This document shows, piece after piece, positions 1-7,964 of a DNA stretch of 33,121 bases. This DNA comes from Bacteroidota bacterium (lineage in GTDB: Bacteria > Bacteroidota > Rhodothermia > Rhodothermales > UBA10348), in the NCBI GenBank assembly GCA_029262855.1, contig JAJCYP010000014.1:1-33121 (forward strand), written 5' to 3'. The stretch's first letter is position 1. Each line of letters begins with the position of its first letter. The notes beneath the pieces were generated by a model. It ran no database searches, was not told the DNA's origin, and worked only from the letters and a program-made list of their open reading frames with translations. The translations under genes were made by a program, and so were the position numbers.

Positions 1-142
1 CATGAGGATCCGGGGGGGGTAGTGCCGGGAAGGAGGTGACCATCACGCCAGGAAAATACCCCCAAAAAGGCAGAAAAGCGAGTCCAATATCGTCTCAACA
101 CAATGTGGCGCAACGTATTGTGAATTTACGGATGGGAACTAA
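1..142. other. Left-edge non-coding stretch
   Basis: No convincing coding region lies downstream of the ExbD/TolR stop codon. A run of eight G residues sits at 12-19. A CAT at 1-3 could be the ATG of a minus-strand gene leaving the window, but one codon cannot prove this. AAGGAGGTGA at about 30-39 looks like a perfect plus-strand ribosome binding site but is not followed by a usable start and open frame. Confidence 0.4.
99..122 (-). terminator. Inverted repeat after the exbBD operon, possible terminator
   Basis: CACAAT at 99-104 is answered by ATTGTG at 117-122, giving a 6-bp stem with a 12-base loop, 21 bases beyond the stop codon of the ExbD/TolR gene. On the minus strand a T-rich stretch follows only about 30 bases later, so this is a weak candidate terminator and could instead be an operator. 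Confidence 0.25.
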
Positions 143-553
143 CTAAGGCCTGCGCCCCGCCCGCTCGCTGGCCATCTGAACCCTCAGATTCAGCGCCTGA
201 GCAATACTCGCAACGGCCGCAAATTGCCCCACAGTGGCGTCCCGATCGGCTCGGACCAGCATCGCGGTCCGGTCGCCCACCGCATTTCGAATGGCATCCA
301 ACAGTGCCTCCCGAGGGACTCGATTCTGCTCCACGTAGAAGTCGCCGTCCGACGTGATGGCAACCGCGACGTACTGCGGATCGCTGGGGGCCTGCGTCTC
401 GGTCTGGGGCAGGTTGACGCGAATCCCGAACTGTGGAATGAAACTGGAGGTCAGCAGGAAGAAGATCAGCAGGAGCAGGACAATGTCGGCCAGCCCCGCC
501 TGGCTGAATGCCGTCAAAGGCTTTCGATCCGTGGAGAAGTCGATTCCCGCCAC
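143..553 (-). CDS. exbD: ExbD/TolR-family biopolymer transport protein
   Basis: This is a 136-residue inner-membrane protein of the ExbD/TolR family, which with ExbB/TolQ converts the proton gradient into movement of a periplasmic partner (TonB or TolA). A short cytoplasmic N-terminus leads into one membrane segment (about 20-38, LADIVLLLLIFFLLTSSF) carrying the family's essential membrane aspartate, here D23. The rest is a periplasmic alpha/beta domain. Length is normal. The start is GTG (minus strand 553-551) and shares one base with the TAG stop of the upstream ExbB/TolQ gene, so translation is probably coupled. It is the last gene of the six-gene minus-strand operon. ExbD and TolR cannot be separated by sequence here; the TPR and SPOR neighbours favour a Tol-like role, which is inference. 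Confidence 0.9.
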   Translation of the reverse strand: MAGIDFSTDRKPLTAFSQAGLADIVLLLLIFFLLTSSFIPQFGIRVNLPQTETQAPSDPQYVAVAITSDGDFYVEQNRVPREALLDAIRNAVGDRTAMLVRADRDATVGQFAAVASIAQALNLRVQMASERAGRRP

Positions 554-1263
554 TAATTCACCCTCCGCGCCGGTGCCGGTGCCTGGAGGAGATCGATGAA
601 GTCGGTGGCAGTCCGCTCCATGTCGTTGATCAGTCGGCGGATTCTGCCCAGGAGCAGGTTGTAGCAGAACAGCGCGAGGATGCCGACCACAAGCCCGGCT
701 GCCGTCGAAATGAGCGCCTCCCAGATGCCGCCAGCCAGTACGCTGGGGTTCACGTTGCCCTGTAGATTCTGAATCTGCTGGAAGGCCTTAATCATGCCTG
801 TTACAGTCCCGAGAAATCCGAGCATCGGAGAAATGCCGGCGATGCTGGCCAGCATGTCCGTGCGCTTCTCGAGGAGGAATGCCTCATGCTTACCAGCCGC
901 GTTCACCGCATCCTGAATCTCCGCAATCGGTCTTCCAAGCCGATCGAGGCCGTGCTTCAGGATTCGCGTAATGGGCGTGTCCTGGGCCTCGCAGTAGGAT
1001 TTCGCCCCTTCAATATTGGCCGTTCGGACGTAGTCGCGAATGCGGTCCATCACCTCCTCGGGATCGCCACCCGCCTTGCGCAGCTTCCGTAGTCGCTCCA
1101 CAAAGATGACTATGGCCACAACGGAGAGGAGAAGGATCGGAATGAGGACCCATCCTCCTTGCAAGAGGATATCCAGGTTGGAGGCCTCAGTTGCGGTGTC
1201 AAGCACAAGCCCGGTCGAATCCGCTGCCGGGTCGGCCACCTGTTGGAGAAGTGTCAGGAGCAT
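553..1263 (-). CDS. exbB: MotA/TolQ/ExbB proton channel family protein
   Basis: This 236-residue protein is the proton-conducting partner of the ExbD/TolR product encoded immediately downstream. It shows the family layout: a periplasmic N-terminus, a first membrane helix at about 35-56, a large cytoplasmic loop (about 57-135), then two helices at about 138-165 and 178-205. The family core is plain: a glycine-rich SPMLGFLGTVTGM segment in the second helix and GGIWEALISTAAGL in the third, which includes the polar Thr region lining the channel. The start ATG is at 1263, 48 bases after the SPOR-protein gene, and no clear ribosome binding site is visible. Assignment to the family is firm; whether it energises TonB or a Tol-like partner is not decided. 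The only TonB gene in the window lies about 22 kb away. Confidence 0.93.
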   Translation of the reverse strand: MLLTLLQQVADPAADSTGLVLDTATEASNLDILLQGGWVLIPILLLSVVAIVIFVERLRKLRKAGGDPEEVMDRIRDYVRTANIEGAKSYCEAQDTPITRILKHGLDRLGRPIAEIQDAVNAAGKHEAFLLEKRTDMLASIAGISPMLGFLGTVTGMIKAFQQIQNLQGNVNPSVLAGGIWEALISTAAGLVVGILALFCYNLLLGRIRRLINDMERTATDFIDLLQAPAPARRVN

Positions 1264-1311
1264 GAGGTTGTCTGGAGAAACGGAAGAGCGCTGGAGCGCC
1301 TGGTTGAGGTG

Positions 1312-2664
1312 TTACCGACGGATCCTTCGGACCCACGTACCGTCTGGTAGCCGGTTGGCCATTGCCTGACGAGCGGAGTCAGCCTCATCGGCGGTTGCGA
1401 ACTCGCCAACGGCGATGCGGTGCCGCGCCTGCCCGTCTCCGTCAGGGTAGGAAAGCAGGGCCACCGGATGTCCAAGATTGCTGAACCGGTTCATCTCGGT
1501 CTCGGCACTCGCGCGGCTGAGCGAAGAGCCGACGATCAGGGTATAGCCGGACGAGTTGGGATCGATGCTCGCGGCGGTAGATGTCGCGACGGGCGTTGAT
1601 GGCTGCGGGGGCGGCTCCTCACTGGTCGATGGGATTGTGGAGGCACCGGCTGGATCGACTTCCGGATCCTCCGACACCACCACCGGATTCTCAGTAACGT
1701 TTTCGGTCTCGGCAACCGCAGGGTCTGCACTGTCCGATCCGCCCCCGAACTGGTTGATGAGGATCCAGCCCACCGCCACGATAGCCAGAAGGCCGAGGAT
1801 GATGAACAGCGGCTTGCGGTTGGGAGCTTCGCCGGCACCCGATCGGCGCGCGTGGGAGGACCGCCTGGAGCCAGCCCGTGCAGGCCGCGCCGCGCCAGCA
1901 GACGCACTGGCCGCCGCGCCTGACGCCGCGCTGGCCGCCACGGCACCCGGTGTTGTTGCCGCGCCTCCTGGGGCTTCTGCTTTCTGGTGAAGTGACTCGT
2001 ATGTCAGGTCATCAACCAGAGCGTCCTCAGATGGCACCGGCGGCGTTGGCGGCGGAGCGCCTGGACCCGGCTTCGCAGACGCCACGGGCGGCATGAATGC
2101 CTCCAGGGGGGGCGGTAGTGGAGGCGGGGGCGGAGCTGCGGGTGCCGGAACGGGAGCTGGCGGAGTCGGGTCGGGCTTCGCGGTCGAGCCGGCGAGATCC
2201 GTTGGGTCGACTTCGTCGATCGGTGCCCAGCTTACTTTCCGAATAGGTTTCTGATCATCAGGCATGGGAGGCTCCTCCAATAGTTCGGGCGGCAGGTCCA
2301 CGGAAATCGGGGTGGAAGCGTCGGAATCCGGACCGGGATCAGGCTCCGAAGCCTGCGCGGCCGCCACACTGCTGGCCGCCGGTGGGACAACTGACAGCGC
2401 GGTGACGGCCCACGCGGACGTAATGGCAACGGGCGCGCCAGCACTCAACCAGCGGTAGTTAACGGCCTGGTAGAGGGCATCACTCGGCTCGAAACGGGGA
2501 CCGCCCGGTTCACTTCGAATCATTCCGAGCCCTGCGAGATTGGCCTCACCTTCCGACCGCACCCGGTCCTGCAGGGCAGACGCAAACGCGGCGAAGGCCT
2601 TCTCCACGTCTGGGGCCGTTCGGCCCAGGCGGGTGGACATTTCCTGTATGAGATCGTCGCTCAT
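1312..2664 (-). CDS. HU-like domain / transmembrane / SPOR domain protein
   Basis: The protein has 450 residues and three parts. Residues 1-72 resemble an HU/IHF-type fold (helical N-terminus, then VNLAGLG-like strands written here as ANLAGLGMIRSE) without an obvious long DNA-binding arm. Residues 100-280 are low-complexity, rich in Pro and Ala. One membrane helix lies at about 285-303 (FIILGLLAIVAVGWILI) after a basic stretch, so the N-terminus should be cytoplasmic. Residues 372-448 are a SPOR domain (GYTLIVGSSLSRASAE through the closing WVRRIRR), a module that binds denuded septal peptidoglycan. HU-like domains joined to SPOR through one helix are known from Bacteroidota and have been proposed to link nucleoid to envelope. 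The ATG overlaps the stop of the small HU-like gene (ATGA), so the two are translationally coupled. Its job in DNA tethering is inferred. Confidence 0.85.
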   Translation of the reverse strand: MSDDLIQEMSTRLGRTAPDVEKAFAAFASALQDRVRSEGEANLAGLGMIRSEPGGPRFEPSDALYQAVNYRWLSAGAPVAITSAWAVTALSVVPPAASSVAAAQASEPDPGPDSDASTPISVDLPPELLEEPPMPDDQKPIRKVSWAPIDEVDPTDLAGSTAKPDPTPPAPVPAPAAPPPPPLPPPLEAFMPPVASAKPGPGAPPPTPPVPSEDALVDDLTYESLHQKAEAPGGAATTPGAVAASAASGAAASASAGAARPARAGSRRSSHARRSGAGEAPNRKPLFIILGLLAIVAVGWILINQFGGGSDSADPAVAETENVTENPVVVSEDPEVDPAGASTIPSTSEEPPPQPSTPVATSTAASIDPNSSGYTLIVGSSLSRASAETEMNRFSNLGHPVALLSYPDGDGQARHRIAVGEFATADEADSARQAMANRLPDGTWVRRIRR

Positions 2665-2861
2665 CGGAACTCCGGTTTAAACTCTACCCGTTCCTGGGGC
2701 GAAGTAATACGGCCGCCCGACCCGGTGTCAGTCAGGGATGCCGGCTCGTGGTCTACCGACAACGTTCCTATTCCCGGCAGGCGAACCGAACGCCCTCGCT
2801 GAAGGCGCTCGACCACCGAGGCGACGAGCACGTCAACGAACGTAGGGTTTGTCTTCAACAT
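2661..2861 (-). CDS. Small HU-like DNA-binding protein
   Basis: This 66-residue protein looks like an HU/IHF relative: a helix (FVDVLVASVVERLQRG), then RSVRLPGIGTLSVDH matching the HU signature for the first beta hairpin, and a closing VEFKPEF strand where HU has its V-x-F-x-P segment. The arm (about 41-55) is short and acidic or neutral, so DNA contacts may differ from classic HU. I chose the ATG at 2861: the frame is open further upstream, but that stretch lies over the barrel gene, encodes no HU-like sequence, and the domain begins naturally here. The stop overlaps the ATG of the HU-TM-SPOR gene. Two HU-like genes in tandem, one soluble and one membrane-tethered, suggests the products may pair. 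At 66 residues it is shorter than HU (about 90). Confidence 0.7.
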   Translation of the reverse strand: MLKTNPTFVDVLVASVVERLQRGRSVRLPGIGTLSVDHEPASLTDTGSGGRITSPQERVEFKPEFR

Positions 2862-2907
2862 TGCGGAGTAATTGGTTGCTGTCTGAAGATAGGCCGAGGC
2901 CCCGGGC

Positions 2908-4611
2908 CTACCAACGCCACCCGAGTCCGAGCACCACCGTGCCGGGCGCCTCGGGATAGTTGTACCAGTAGGGAGTTTCGCCGAGGAGATTCCGGACTTC
3001 GAGAGCAACCAGGGCCCCACCTGCAAAACCGTAGGAGAGCCGGACGTCCAGGTCGGCGAATGCGGAGACGTCCTGCGTTCCGGCCGTGTCGACGGCCCGG
3101 GGGCCGAGAACTTCCGCGGTAGCTTGCAGCAATCCACGTCGAGAGGCGAAGGCGGTGGAAATCATTCCGTCCAACACCCAGGAGGAGAAGTACGGCAGCG
3201 CCGTGTCCAGCGTGGTGAGTCGGCCGTCTTGAATTCTGCCGCCGACGCGTGCCTCCAGACCCGGAGTCGGGGACAGTCTGAGTTCGCCGCCCACCGAGAA
3301 GGTCCGACCGGCGGAATGCCGTATCCGACTCAATCCGCGCGGATAGCTGGCGTAGTTGCTGCCTGTGTGCTCCACAAACCGCCAGTTTGGTGAGTCCTTG
3401 AAGGTAGCTATCAGCGAGGCCTGCAAGTTCGCCCAGAAACCGCGCAGACGGGCAACGGCGTTGATGCTATTGATGACCGGCTCAATATGGACTTGGTCAG
3501 AAAGGAAGGGCTGCTCGCGAAAGCGCAGACCCGGCTTGGGGTCATCCACGCCCGGGCGCTGAGTGAGCTCAAGCCTGACATTGGGCGCAAGAATCGATTC
3601 CAATTCCAGAGACGGACTAAAATAGGTAATGGCTCGGCGCTGGCTGCCTGTGGCTGCGGCCGACGACTCGAAACCGAGGAGGCGACCTCCAACCGTGAGC
3701 GTCGTGCCTGTTCCGAGCGCCAGTCGAAGACCCCCCCCGGTATCAAAATGACTTACCGCACGTCCAGAGGCACCGTCGAGTGAGAGGCTTCCCGCCGCTC
3801 CGTCAACCCGAACAGGCCCTCGGCTGAACCGGAGAGAAGCCCTCAGTCCGGCGTCAGTGCGCTCGCTTCTCGGGTCCTCCACTCCGTCAAAGGCATCGGT
3901 CGAATTGCGCCCGGAGAAACCGTCAAGCTTGACTCTAAAGCCGGACCGGGACTGGGTTCCACTCCCAATCCAGATGCTGCCCGAGAGGTCAGACCGGGTT
4001 CTCTTCGGCACCGCGACCGCGCCCGATGTTCCTCCGGCATCCACGCCAAACAGGGCATAGGAATCGGTTGACCCGCCAGCCTCCACGCCGTACGAGGCTC
4101 TTGGTCCGCTTGCCACGTAGCGCGTTCCTCCCGAGAATCCGTCCGCCTCGGCATTGGCCCCGAACGGCGCCCAGGAGGTGGTGCCATCGTACTTGGCGTC
4201 AATCGTCCATCGCGCGGCGCTGGTGGCGTACAACGCGGCCTCCAGAAGGGCGTACCTCGAGGAGTACCGGCCAAACCCCGTCTCGACTGTTCCCGTGAAT
4301 CCGTCGCCGGGTCCGCGGGGTCGCGCACGGGGTGTGGACGGATTTCGAAGGGGATTCTGGGGAAGTTCGGCGCTCTTCTGCTTGTACGATTCCACATACG
4401 GCATCTGGCGGAGTCCAATTTCCGGAATTCGCGGCGGCGGGTTGAATCCCACCAGTGGCTGCCGCCGGAGCGAGGGGAATGCGATGGTCAATTCGCCCCG
4501 GATTTCGACCTCACGAGGCGCAAGATCGGGAAGGGCCTGAGCACAGACCGAGGCGACGGGTGCGGCAGTCAAAAAGAGCAGGCACATCAAGCAAAGCTGG
4601 ATCATCCTCAT
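2908..4611 (-). CDS. Outer-membrane beta-barrel protein, TonB-receptor-like
   Basis: The 567-residue product has an N-terminal signal peptide (hydrophobic core IQLCLMCLLFLTAAPVAS, likely cut near VCAQA). The body alternates short amphipathic strands rich in Gly, Arg and aromatic residues, as in outer-membrane barrels. It ends with VVLGLGWRW; a terminal aromatic is the usual recognition signal for the Bam assembly machine. The last strands (NLLGETPYWYNYPEAPGT) resemble the closing strands of TonB-dependent receptors. No plug domain, TonB box or carboxypeptidase-like domain is visible in residues 25-110, and it is short for a full receptor (usually 700-1000), so it may be a plug-less relative or a structural barrel. 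The ATG overlaps the stop of the TPR gene (ATGA). No substrate can be predicted. Confidence 0.75.
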   Translation of the reverse strand: MRMIQLCLMCLLFLTAAPVASVCAQALPDLAPREVEIRGELTIAFPSLRRQPLVGFNPPPRIPEIGLRQMPYVESYKQKSAELPQNPLRNPSTPRARPRGPGDGFTGTVETGFGRYSSRYALLEAALYATSAARWTIDAKYDGTTSWAPFGANAEADGFSGGTRYVASGPRASYGVEAGGSTDSYALFGVDAGGTSGAVAVPKRTRSDLSGSIWIGSGTQSRSGFRVKLDGFSGRNSTDAFDGVEDPRSERTDAGLRASLRFSRGPVRVDGAAGSLSLDGASGRAVSHFDTGGGLRLALGTGTTLTVGGRLLGFESSAAATGSQRRAITYFSPSLELESILAPNVRLELTQRPGVDDPKPGLRFREQPFLSDQVHIEPVINSINAVARLRGFWANLQASLIATFKDSPNWRFVEHTGSNYASYPRGLSRIRHSAGRTFSVGGELRLSPTPGLEARVGGRIQDGRLTTLDTALPYFSSWVLDGMISTAFASRRGLLQATAEVLGPRAVDTAGTQDVSAFADLDVRLSYGFAGGALVALEVRNLLGETPYWYNYPEAPGTVVLGLGWRW

Positions 4612-7600
4612 TTCTGGTCTCCCTCGATCTGTGCCTTCTCCGTTCTGGCCGTTTCGGCTTCCTTGCGCTCCGGATAGAAATCAATCAGGGTTTCGTACAT
4701 GAGGACCGCCTCTCCGCGCTCACCAATGGCCGCGAACGCGCGAGCCTGCTCGAGATACCCCAGAGCCATCCATTCGGAATACCCGCCGAACAGTGTGGTC
4801 ATGCGGGACAGTTCGCGGATGGCACCCCGCGCGTCGCCGGACCTCCGAAGGAGGGCACCGAGCCTGTAGATCGCCTCCGCGCCGGGTTCTCCGCGGCTGG
4901 CTGCCGCCGCGCGTGAATAGAATGTTCGGGCACGGTCGTTGAAACCGCGCTCTGCCTGGATGCGGCCCAGGCCCAGATACGCAGCGGCCGTGGCCTCGTC
5001 ATCCGGCGCGGCATCCACGACATTCTGCAGCAGAGCCTCGGCATCATTCACGCGACCCTGGCCCAGGAGGGCCATACTCTGACCGTAGACGGCATCGGCC
5101 CGCTGTTCGGGCTGGGTAGATCGGCTGGCCGCCAGTTGGAAGGAGGCGAGGGCGGGCGAAAGCCGACCCGATTCAAGATAGATTCTGCCCAGCTTGATGG
5201 CCGCGTCTGGAGTTCGAGTTCCTTCGGCATACCGTCCGGTAACCTCCTTGAGGTAGGCCTCTGCCTCGGTTACGTCGCCACGGTCTGCGTAGATGCTCCC
5301 AAGGTAGAAGTACGCCTCAGAAAGCAGGCGACTGTCCTGGGCGCTGCGAACGAAAGCCAGCAGGTCATTCAGGGCCTGGTCGGCCTGCCCCGATTGATAC
5401 CGGACCTCAGCCTGGCGAAAACGAAGCTCGTCCAGGAGCGGAGAGTTGGGGTTGGCCACCGCAAAGGAATCGATTATGGCCGATGACCGATCATCGTCTC
5501 CGGTAGCCACCAGCGCGAATTGGATACCCCGCGCCGCGTCGGACGCGAAATGGCTCTGTGGGTAGCGCTCAAGCACGGTCAGGTACGCCGCTACTGCAGC
5601 GTCGAGGCGGTTCGCATTGAAGTGGGCGTCCCCGATCGTGTACTGCGCCTTCGCGGCGAGAGGATCCAGACCGTGGGCCCGGATCAGTTCCTCCATGACG
5701 ACAATCGCCTGATCGTATTCCTGATTCAGGAAGTACAGGTAACCCAGGGAATAGCGAGCCTCCTCCCGCCACTCGCTGGCCGGAAACTGTTCGAGCAGAC
5801 GCCGAAAATTGGAGATGGCCTCCAGCGGCTCCCCCGCGTTGGCATAGGCCTGGCCGATCTGGTAGAGGGAGTAGTCATCTCCGTCGGCCGCCAGGGAGCT
5901 GTAGCCTCGGATGGCCTGGGAGTACTGCTTCAGGGCGAAGTGCGAATCGGCGAGCCGGAGCCGGGCGTCAGCCTCGTAGGGCAGGGTCTCCTGACCCGCC
6001 TGATGGAGGCGCAAAAATGCCTCGAATTGCGGAATCGCGGTCGCGTACCGAGCCTGCCTGAAGTAGGTCCAGCCGAGCGCGTAGTGGGCGGCTTCGACAT
6101 GCTGTCCGCCGGAGTGGTCGCGCAGGTATCGCCGAAAAAGCGTACCCGCCTGCTCGAAGTCGTTCAGTTGAAAGTGGGACTCGGCCATCCAGAACAGGCT
6201 CTCCGCCGCCCGGTCGCCGGAGGGACTCTCCTGAAGCAGGCGAGCAAATGCGGCGGCGGCCCCCTCGTAATCGGCCCGGCGATACAAGAGCCAGGCCTTT
6301 TGAAAAACCACCTGATCCCGAAGCTCGGGCGAGGCCGCGTTGCGCTCGATGGCCTCATCGAAGGCGCCCAGTGCAAGTTCGAAATTGCCGCGCGCGATGT
6401 ACGTGTTTCCCAGATGCATCTGGGCTTCTCCCAGTATGCTCGACCGGGGATAGTTCGCCACGAGGTCACTGAAGGCCTGCTGCGCACCCCCCCAGTCCCG
6501 CATGGCGTACCGGAGCAGGCCCAGTTCGAACAGCGAACGATCCGCCAGAGGCCCGGTCGGGTAGGAATCGGTGTATCGCTGGAATCGCTCGGATGCGTCC
6601 TGCGGCTTGGCGGACAGCTTGAGATTTACAGCCTCGTAGTAGAGCGCTTCCTGCGCAAGCGAATCGCCTGACCCATCCTGAACGGCCGCAAACTCTTCGG
6701 CCGCCCACTGATAAGCACCCTCGTAGTGGTAATTCCATCCGAGTCCCAACCGGGCTCGCCGGTAGAAGGGGCTGCTGGGATTTTCCTCGGTGAAGCGCTG
6801 GTAGTAGACGATGGCGTTCTCGGAGTCCCGAAGCTGGTTGTAGGACTCAGCCAGAAGAAAATGGGCCTTTTCCCGAAGGATGGGGTCCAGTCTCGGAAGG
6901 CGCCGCTTGATTTCCTCCACCGTTCGGAGGTAGTCGCCGAGATCGTAGTAGACTTCGGCCAGGGCCAGTCCCACCGACAGGGAGAGCTCTGAATCCGGAT
7001 AGCGGGCAGCCAGAACCTCGAAGGCCTGGGCCCCATCCTCGTAGTCACCGCGCTCCAGGTAGACGTAGCCGCGGGCATACAAGGCGGCAGGCGCGGTCTG
7101 CGTGGCCATGTAGGCACCGGAGCGCTGGTAATAGCCCAGGGCCTCGTCCACCTCCCCGAGCTGCATGGATGCGTCGCCCATCCAGTAGAGGGCGCGAGCG
7201 GCCAATTCGTCCGGCGGGTCCGCAGCAAGGACCAAGGCCAGCGTGTCGATGGCTTGACGCGCATTCCCGGAGTCGAAGTAGTACCGGCCCAGAGCAAGGC
7301 GAGCCTCGTACGACCGGGGATGGGTCGGGTAGCGCCGTTCGAATTCCGAGAGTGCCGAGATGGCCGGACCCTCCTGGCCTGCCGCGAGCAGGGCGGCACC
7401 GCGATAGAAGAGCGCGTCCGGGAGCAGGTCGCTCCCGGAATAGTCGTCGTCGAACCGCGCAAAGCGATCTGCTGCAGCAGAAAAACGTCCCTCCTCAAAG
7501 GCACGCAGCGCCAGAGCGAAGGACTGGTTTTCGTTGAGGGCAATCGGCTGGGCACTGACCAGTGGGACGGACAGCAGCACCAGGAAGAGAAACGCAATAG

Positions 7601-7634
7601 CGCGCACAGGCAATGTAGATGGCGGTTCTGACAT
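4608..7634 (-). CDS. Large periplasmic tetratricopeptide-repeat protein
   Basis: This 1008-residue secreted protein is built almost entirely from TPR units, on the order of twenty, with the typical W/Y-x2-LG-x3-Y-x8-A periodicity (for example ALYWMGDASMQLGEVDEALG and EARYSLGYLYFLNQEYDQAI). The repeats resemble the CpoB/YbgF and BamD kind used in envelope assemblies. I chose the ATG at 7634 because it opens directly onto a signal peptide (RAIAFLFLVLLSVPLVSAQ); a GTG 39 bases upstream would add an unlikely 13-residue leader. It is the first gene of the operon and overlaps the barrel gene by ATGA. Known relatives are scaffolds, and CpoB is encoded with tolQRAB, which supports a trans-envelope Tol-like assembly here. 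The specific partner is unknown. Confidence 0.88.
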   Translation of the reverse strand: MSEPPSTLPVRAIAFLFLVLLSVPLVSAQPIALNENQSFALALRAFEEGRFSAAADRFARFDDDYSGSDLLPDALFYRGAALLAAGQEGPAISALSEFERRYPTHPRSYEARLALGRYYFDSGNARQAIDTLALVLAADPPDELAARALYWMGDASMQLGEVDEALGYYQRSGAYMATQTAPAALYARGYVYLERGDYEDGAQAFEVLAARYPDSELSLSVGLALAEVYYDLGDYLRTVEEIKRRLPRLDPILREKAHFLLAESYNQLRDSENAIVYYQRFTEENPSSPFYRRARLGLGWNYHYEGAYQWAAEEFAAVQDGSGDSLAQEALYYEAVNLKLSAKPQDASERFQRYTDSYPTGPLADRSLFELGLLRYAMRDWGGAQQAFSDLVANYPRSSILGEAQMHLGNTYIARGNFELALGAFDEAIERNAASPELRDQVVFQKAWLLYRRADYEGAAAAFARLLQESPSGDRAAESLFWMAESHFQLNDFEQAGTLFRRYLRDHSGGQHVEAAHYALGWTYFRQARYATAIPQFEAFLRLHQAGQETLPYEADARLRLADSHFALKQYSQAIRGYSSLAADGDDYSLYQIGQAYANAGEPLEAISNFRRLLEQFPASEWREEARYSLGYLYFLNQEYDQAIVVMEELIRAHGLDPLAAKAQYTIGDAHFNANRLDAAVAAYLTVLERYPQSHFASDAARGIQFALVATGDDDRSSAIIDSFAVANPNSPLLDELRFRQAEVRYQSGQADQALNDLLAFVRSAQDSRLLSEAYFYLGSIYADRGDVTEAEAYLKEVTGRYAEGTRTPDAAIKLGRIYLESGRLSPALASFQLAASRSTQPEQRADAVYGQSMALLGQGRVNDAEALLQNVVDAAPDDEATAAAYLGLGRIQAERGFNDRARTFYSRAAAASRGEPGAEAIYRLGALLRRSGDARGAIRELSRMTTLFGGYSEWMALGYLEQARAFAAIGERGEAVLMYETLIDFYPERKEAETARTEKAQIEGDQK

Positions 7635-7745
7635 TCGGCCCCAAGTACGGGGCGAAAGGTGGGACGTTTCCACTCAGGAAAGCCCCAACCAAATTTGCTG
7701 GCCGTCCGGGGCACCAACCCGCTGGGGCGAGGTATGAGTCGCGCC

Positions 7746-7773
7746 AGAAGATATCCCTCCGTCCAACGATCAA
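7746..7773 (-). promoter_or_regulatory. Possible promoter of the TPR-to-exbD operon
   Basis: On the minus strand a TTG (7773-7771) is followed after 17 bases by TATCTTCT (7753-7746), six of eight matches to the Bacteroidota -7 element TAnnTTTG, with a -33 TTG at slightly short spacing. It lies in the divergent gap before the TPR gene and implies a leader of about 105 bases. This is the best candidate in the gap but is weak. Confidence 0.25.
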
Positions 7774-7791
7774 GCACTCACGGTATTGCCC

Positions 7792-7917
7792 ATGTCCAAG
7801 TCGATTGATGTCTCGAAAGCCACGGAACTGGTTGCGTGGGTCAAGTCAGATCGGGCGTGGCCCATTCTGGCAGGCTTCGCGATCGGAGTATTTGTCGGAG
7901 TTCTCCTGCGCGACTAG
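7792..7917 (+). CDS. 41-residue single-pass membrane protein
   Basis: An ATG at 7792 opens a 41-codon frame ending at TAG 7915-7917. The product starts with a polar helix-prone stretch (SKSIDVSKATELVAWVKSD) and ends with one hydrophobic segment (WPILAGFAIGVFVGVLLRD). The order short amphipathic helix, Lys/Arg-Trp-Pro, glycine-patterned helix, LLR-plus-charge resembles the C-terminal membrane anchor of the ElaB/YqjD/DUF883 family, here almost reduced to the anchor. It lies between the divergent TPR operon and the PfkB kinase gene (47 bases downstream), so it may be the first gene of a two-gene transcript. No clear ribosome binding site is visible. The reading is supported by the sensible membrane segment only. 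Confidence 0.5.
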   Translation: MSKSIDVSKATELVAWVKSDRAWPILAGFAIGVFVGVLLRD

Positions 7918-7964
7918 TCGTCCGCCCAATACAGCCGTTCGCCCAATAACAGGAATAGAAGTTC

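Noticed and set aside
12-19. Run of eight G, possible phase-variation tract
   Set aside because: One homopolymer next to an uncertain start codon at the window edge is not enough to claim phase variation.
28-48. AAGGAGGTGA, which recalls the 16S rRNA 3' end in reverse
   Set aside because: The match is about ten bases only, and no rRNA sequence surrounds it; it is not an rRNA fragment.
5520-6671. 383-codon open frame on the plus strand
   Set aside because: It is antisense to the TPR gene; such shadow frames are common at high GC, and the product has no domain or signal sequence that makes sense.
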